From assembly GCF_015547515.1 (NCBI RefSeq), contig NZ_JADMVE010000001.1, positions 62,001 to 126,000 on the forward strand: a stretch of DNA of 64,000 nucleotides, read 5' to 3'. This DNA is from Eubacterium sp. 1001713B170207_170306_E7 (lineage in GTDB: Bacteria; Bacillota; Clostridia; Eubacteriales; Eubacteriaceae). Each line of letters opens with the position of its first letter. Within the stretch, counting starts at the first letter, position 1. Positions 63,756-64,000 of the stretch are shown here, one piece after another. Below the pieces are notes generated by a model that did no database searches, was not told where the DNA came from, and saw only the letters and a program-made list of their open reading frames with translations. The translations under genes were made by a program, and so were the position numbers.

Positions 63756-64000
63756 AAAAGAAAACAAAAAAGATCGTTGCTGTGGCTGTGGCCCTGGTAC
63801 TAGGCGTGACCATGATTAGCGGGTGCAGTGCAGGCGGCCAGAAAGAAAGCGATACGGTTAAAATCGCTACCAAGCCTATGACCGAACAGCTGATCCTGGG
63901 AGAAATGCTATCCATCCTGATACAGGAAAATACTGACCTGAGTGTGGAGATTACCAAAGGTGTGGGCGGTGGCACCAGCAATATCCACCCGGCCCTTATC
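63753..64000 (+). CDS. Osmoprotectant ABC transporter substrate-binding lipoprotein (3' end outside window)
   Basis: First 82 residues only. Signal peptide with lipobox ISGC (cysteine about residue 24), then DTVKIATKPMTEQLILGEML, the start typical of OpuAC/OpuCC betaine-binding domains. Overlaps the permease stop (ATGA). Cut by the window edge. Confidence 0.88.

Noticed and set aside
1-64000. tRNA, rRNA or CRISPR array
   Set aside because: No tRNA-like T-loop (GGTTCGAATCC-type) sequences, rRNA signatures or regularly spaced direct repeats were seen.

Overview
The window looks like chromosome of a mid-GC anaerobic Firmicute of the Eubacteriaceae type, close to the acetogens Eubacterium limosum/callanderi. 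This is inferred from the Firmicutes housekeeping gene order (dapF-yicC-gmk-rpoZ-priA-def-fmt, rsmB-rlmN-prpC-prkC-rsgA-thiN, asp23-fakA-recG-rsmD-coaD), from ferredoxin-linked flavin/iron-sulfur redox genes without oxygen respiration genes, and from a three-gene complex resembling the electron-bifurcating transhydrogenase (Sporomusa-type Nfn, Stn) of acetogens. I see no rRNA, tRNA, CRISPR array or prophage.

Layout. 1-1.6 kb: RNA-binding YlmH end and an RluD-type pseudouridine synthase; rqcH converges on them. 3.8-12.4 kb: one long biosynthesis/translation run (dapF to rsmB) containing a PriA whose helicase ATPase motifs are all degenerate. 12.4-17.6 kb: rlmN, the PP2C phosphatase/PASTA kinase pair, rsgA and thiN; rpmB faces them. 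17.9-25.6 kb: asp23-fakA-recG-rsmD-coaD, cvfB and a DUF362 ferredoxin protein. 25.6-28.8 kb: ilvBN and a DMT permease. 28.8-34.8 kb: the NuoE/NuoF/NfnB-like complex. 34.8-36.6 kb: an IS3-family element sitting inside the loop of the bidirectional terminator between the redox operon and a convergent membrane gene. 36.6-45.6 kb: small accessory genes (lipoprotein, flavodoxin, Cys-rich peptide, HAD phosphatase, diguanylate cyclase, GlsB), serS and glyA, with two unexplained transcribed-looking regions: a promoter-terminator unit near 38.55-38.73 kb and a structured leader with three terminator-like hairpins before the diguanylate cyclase. 45.6-53.7 kb: solitary DNA methyltransferase, rarA, M16C peptidase and a DacF-like carboxypeptidase. 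53.7-57.5 kb: a CoA-transferase/MaoC operon on the minus strand with a -24/-12 (sigma-54) promoter, twin 17-bp palindromes, and a sigma-54 activator gene next to it. 57.5-64 kb: U32 protein, mutS2, a Fur-family regulator and the start of an osmoprotectant-type ABC transporter cut by the window edge.

How it fits together. Most genes are core information processing and cell-envelope functions. The metabolic islands are the putative NADH/NADP/ferredoxin coupling complex, acetolactate synthase, and the sigma-54-controlled acyl-CoA module. The strongest leads are the degenerate PriA, the fused transhydrogenase-like large subunit, the sigma-54 regulatory layout, the structured leader of the GGDEF gene, and the IS-split terminator. 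None is shown to be a new system from sequence alone.
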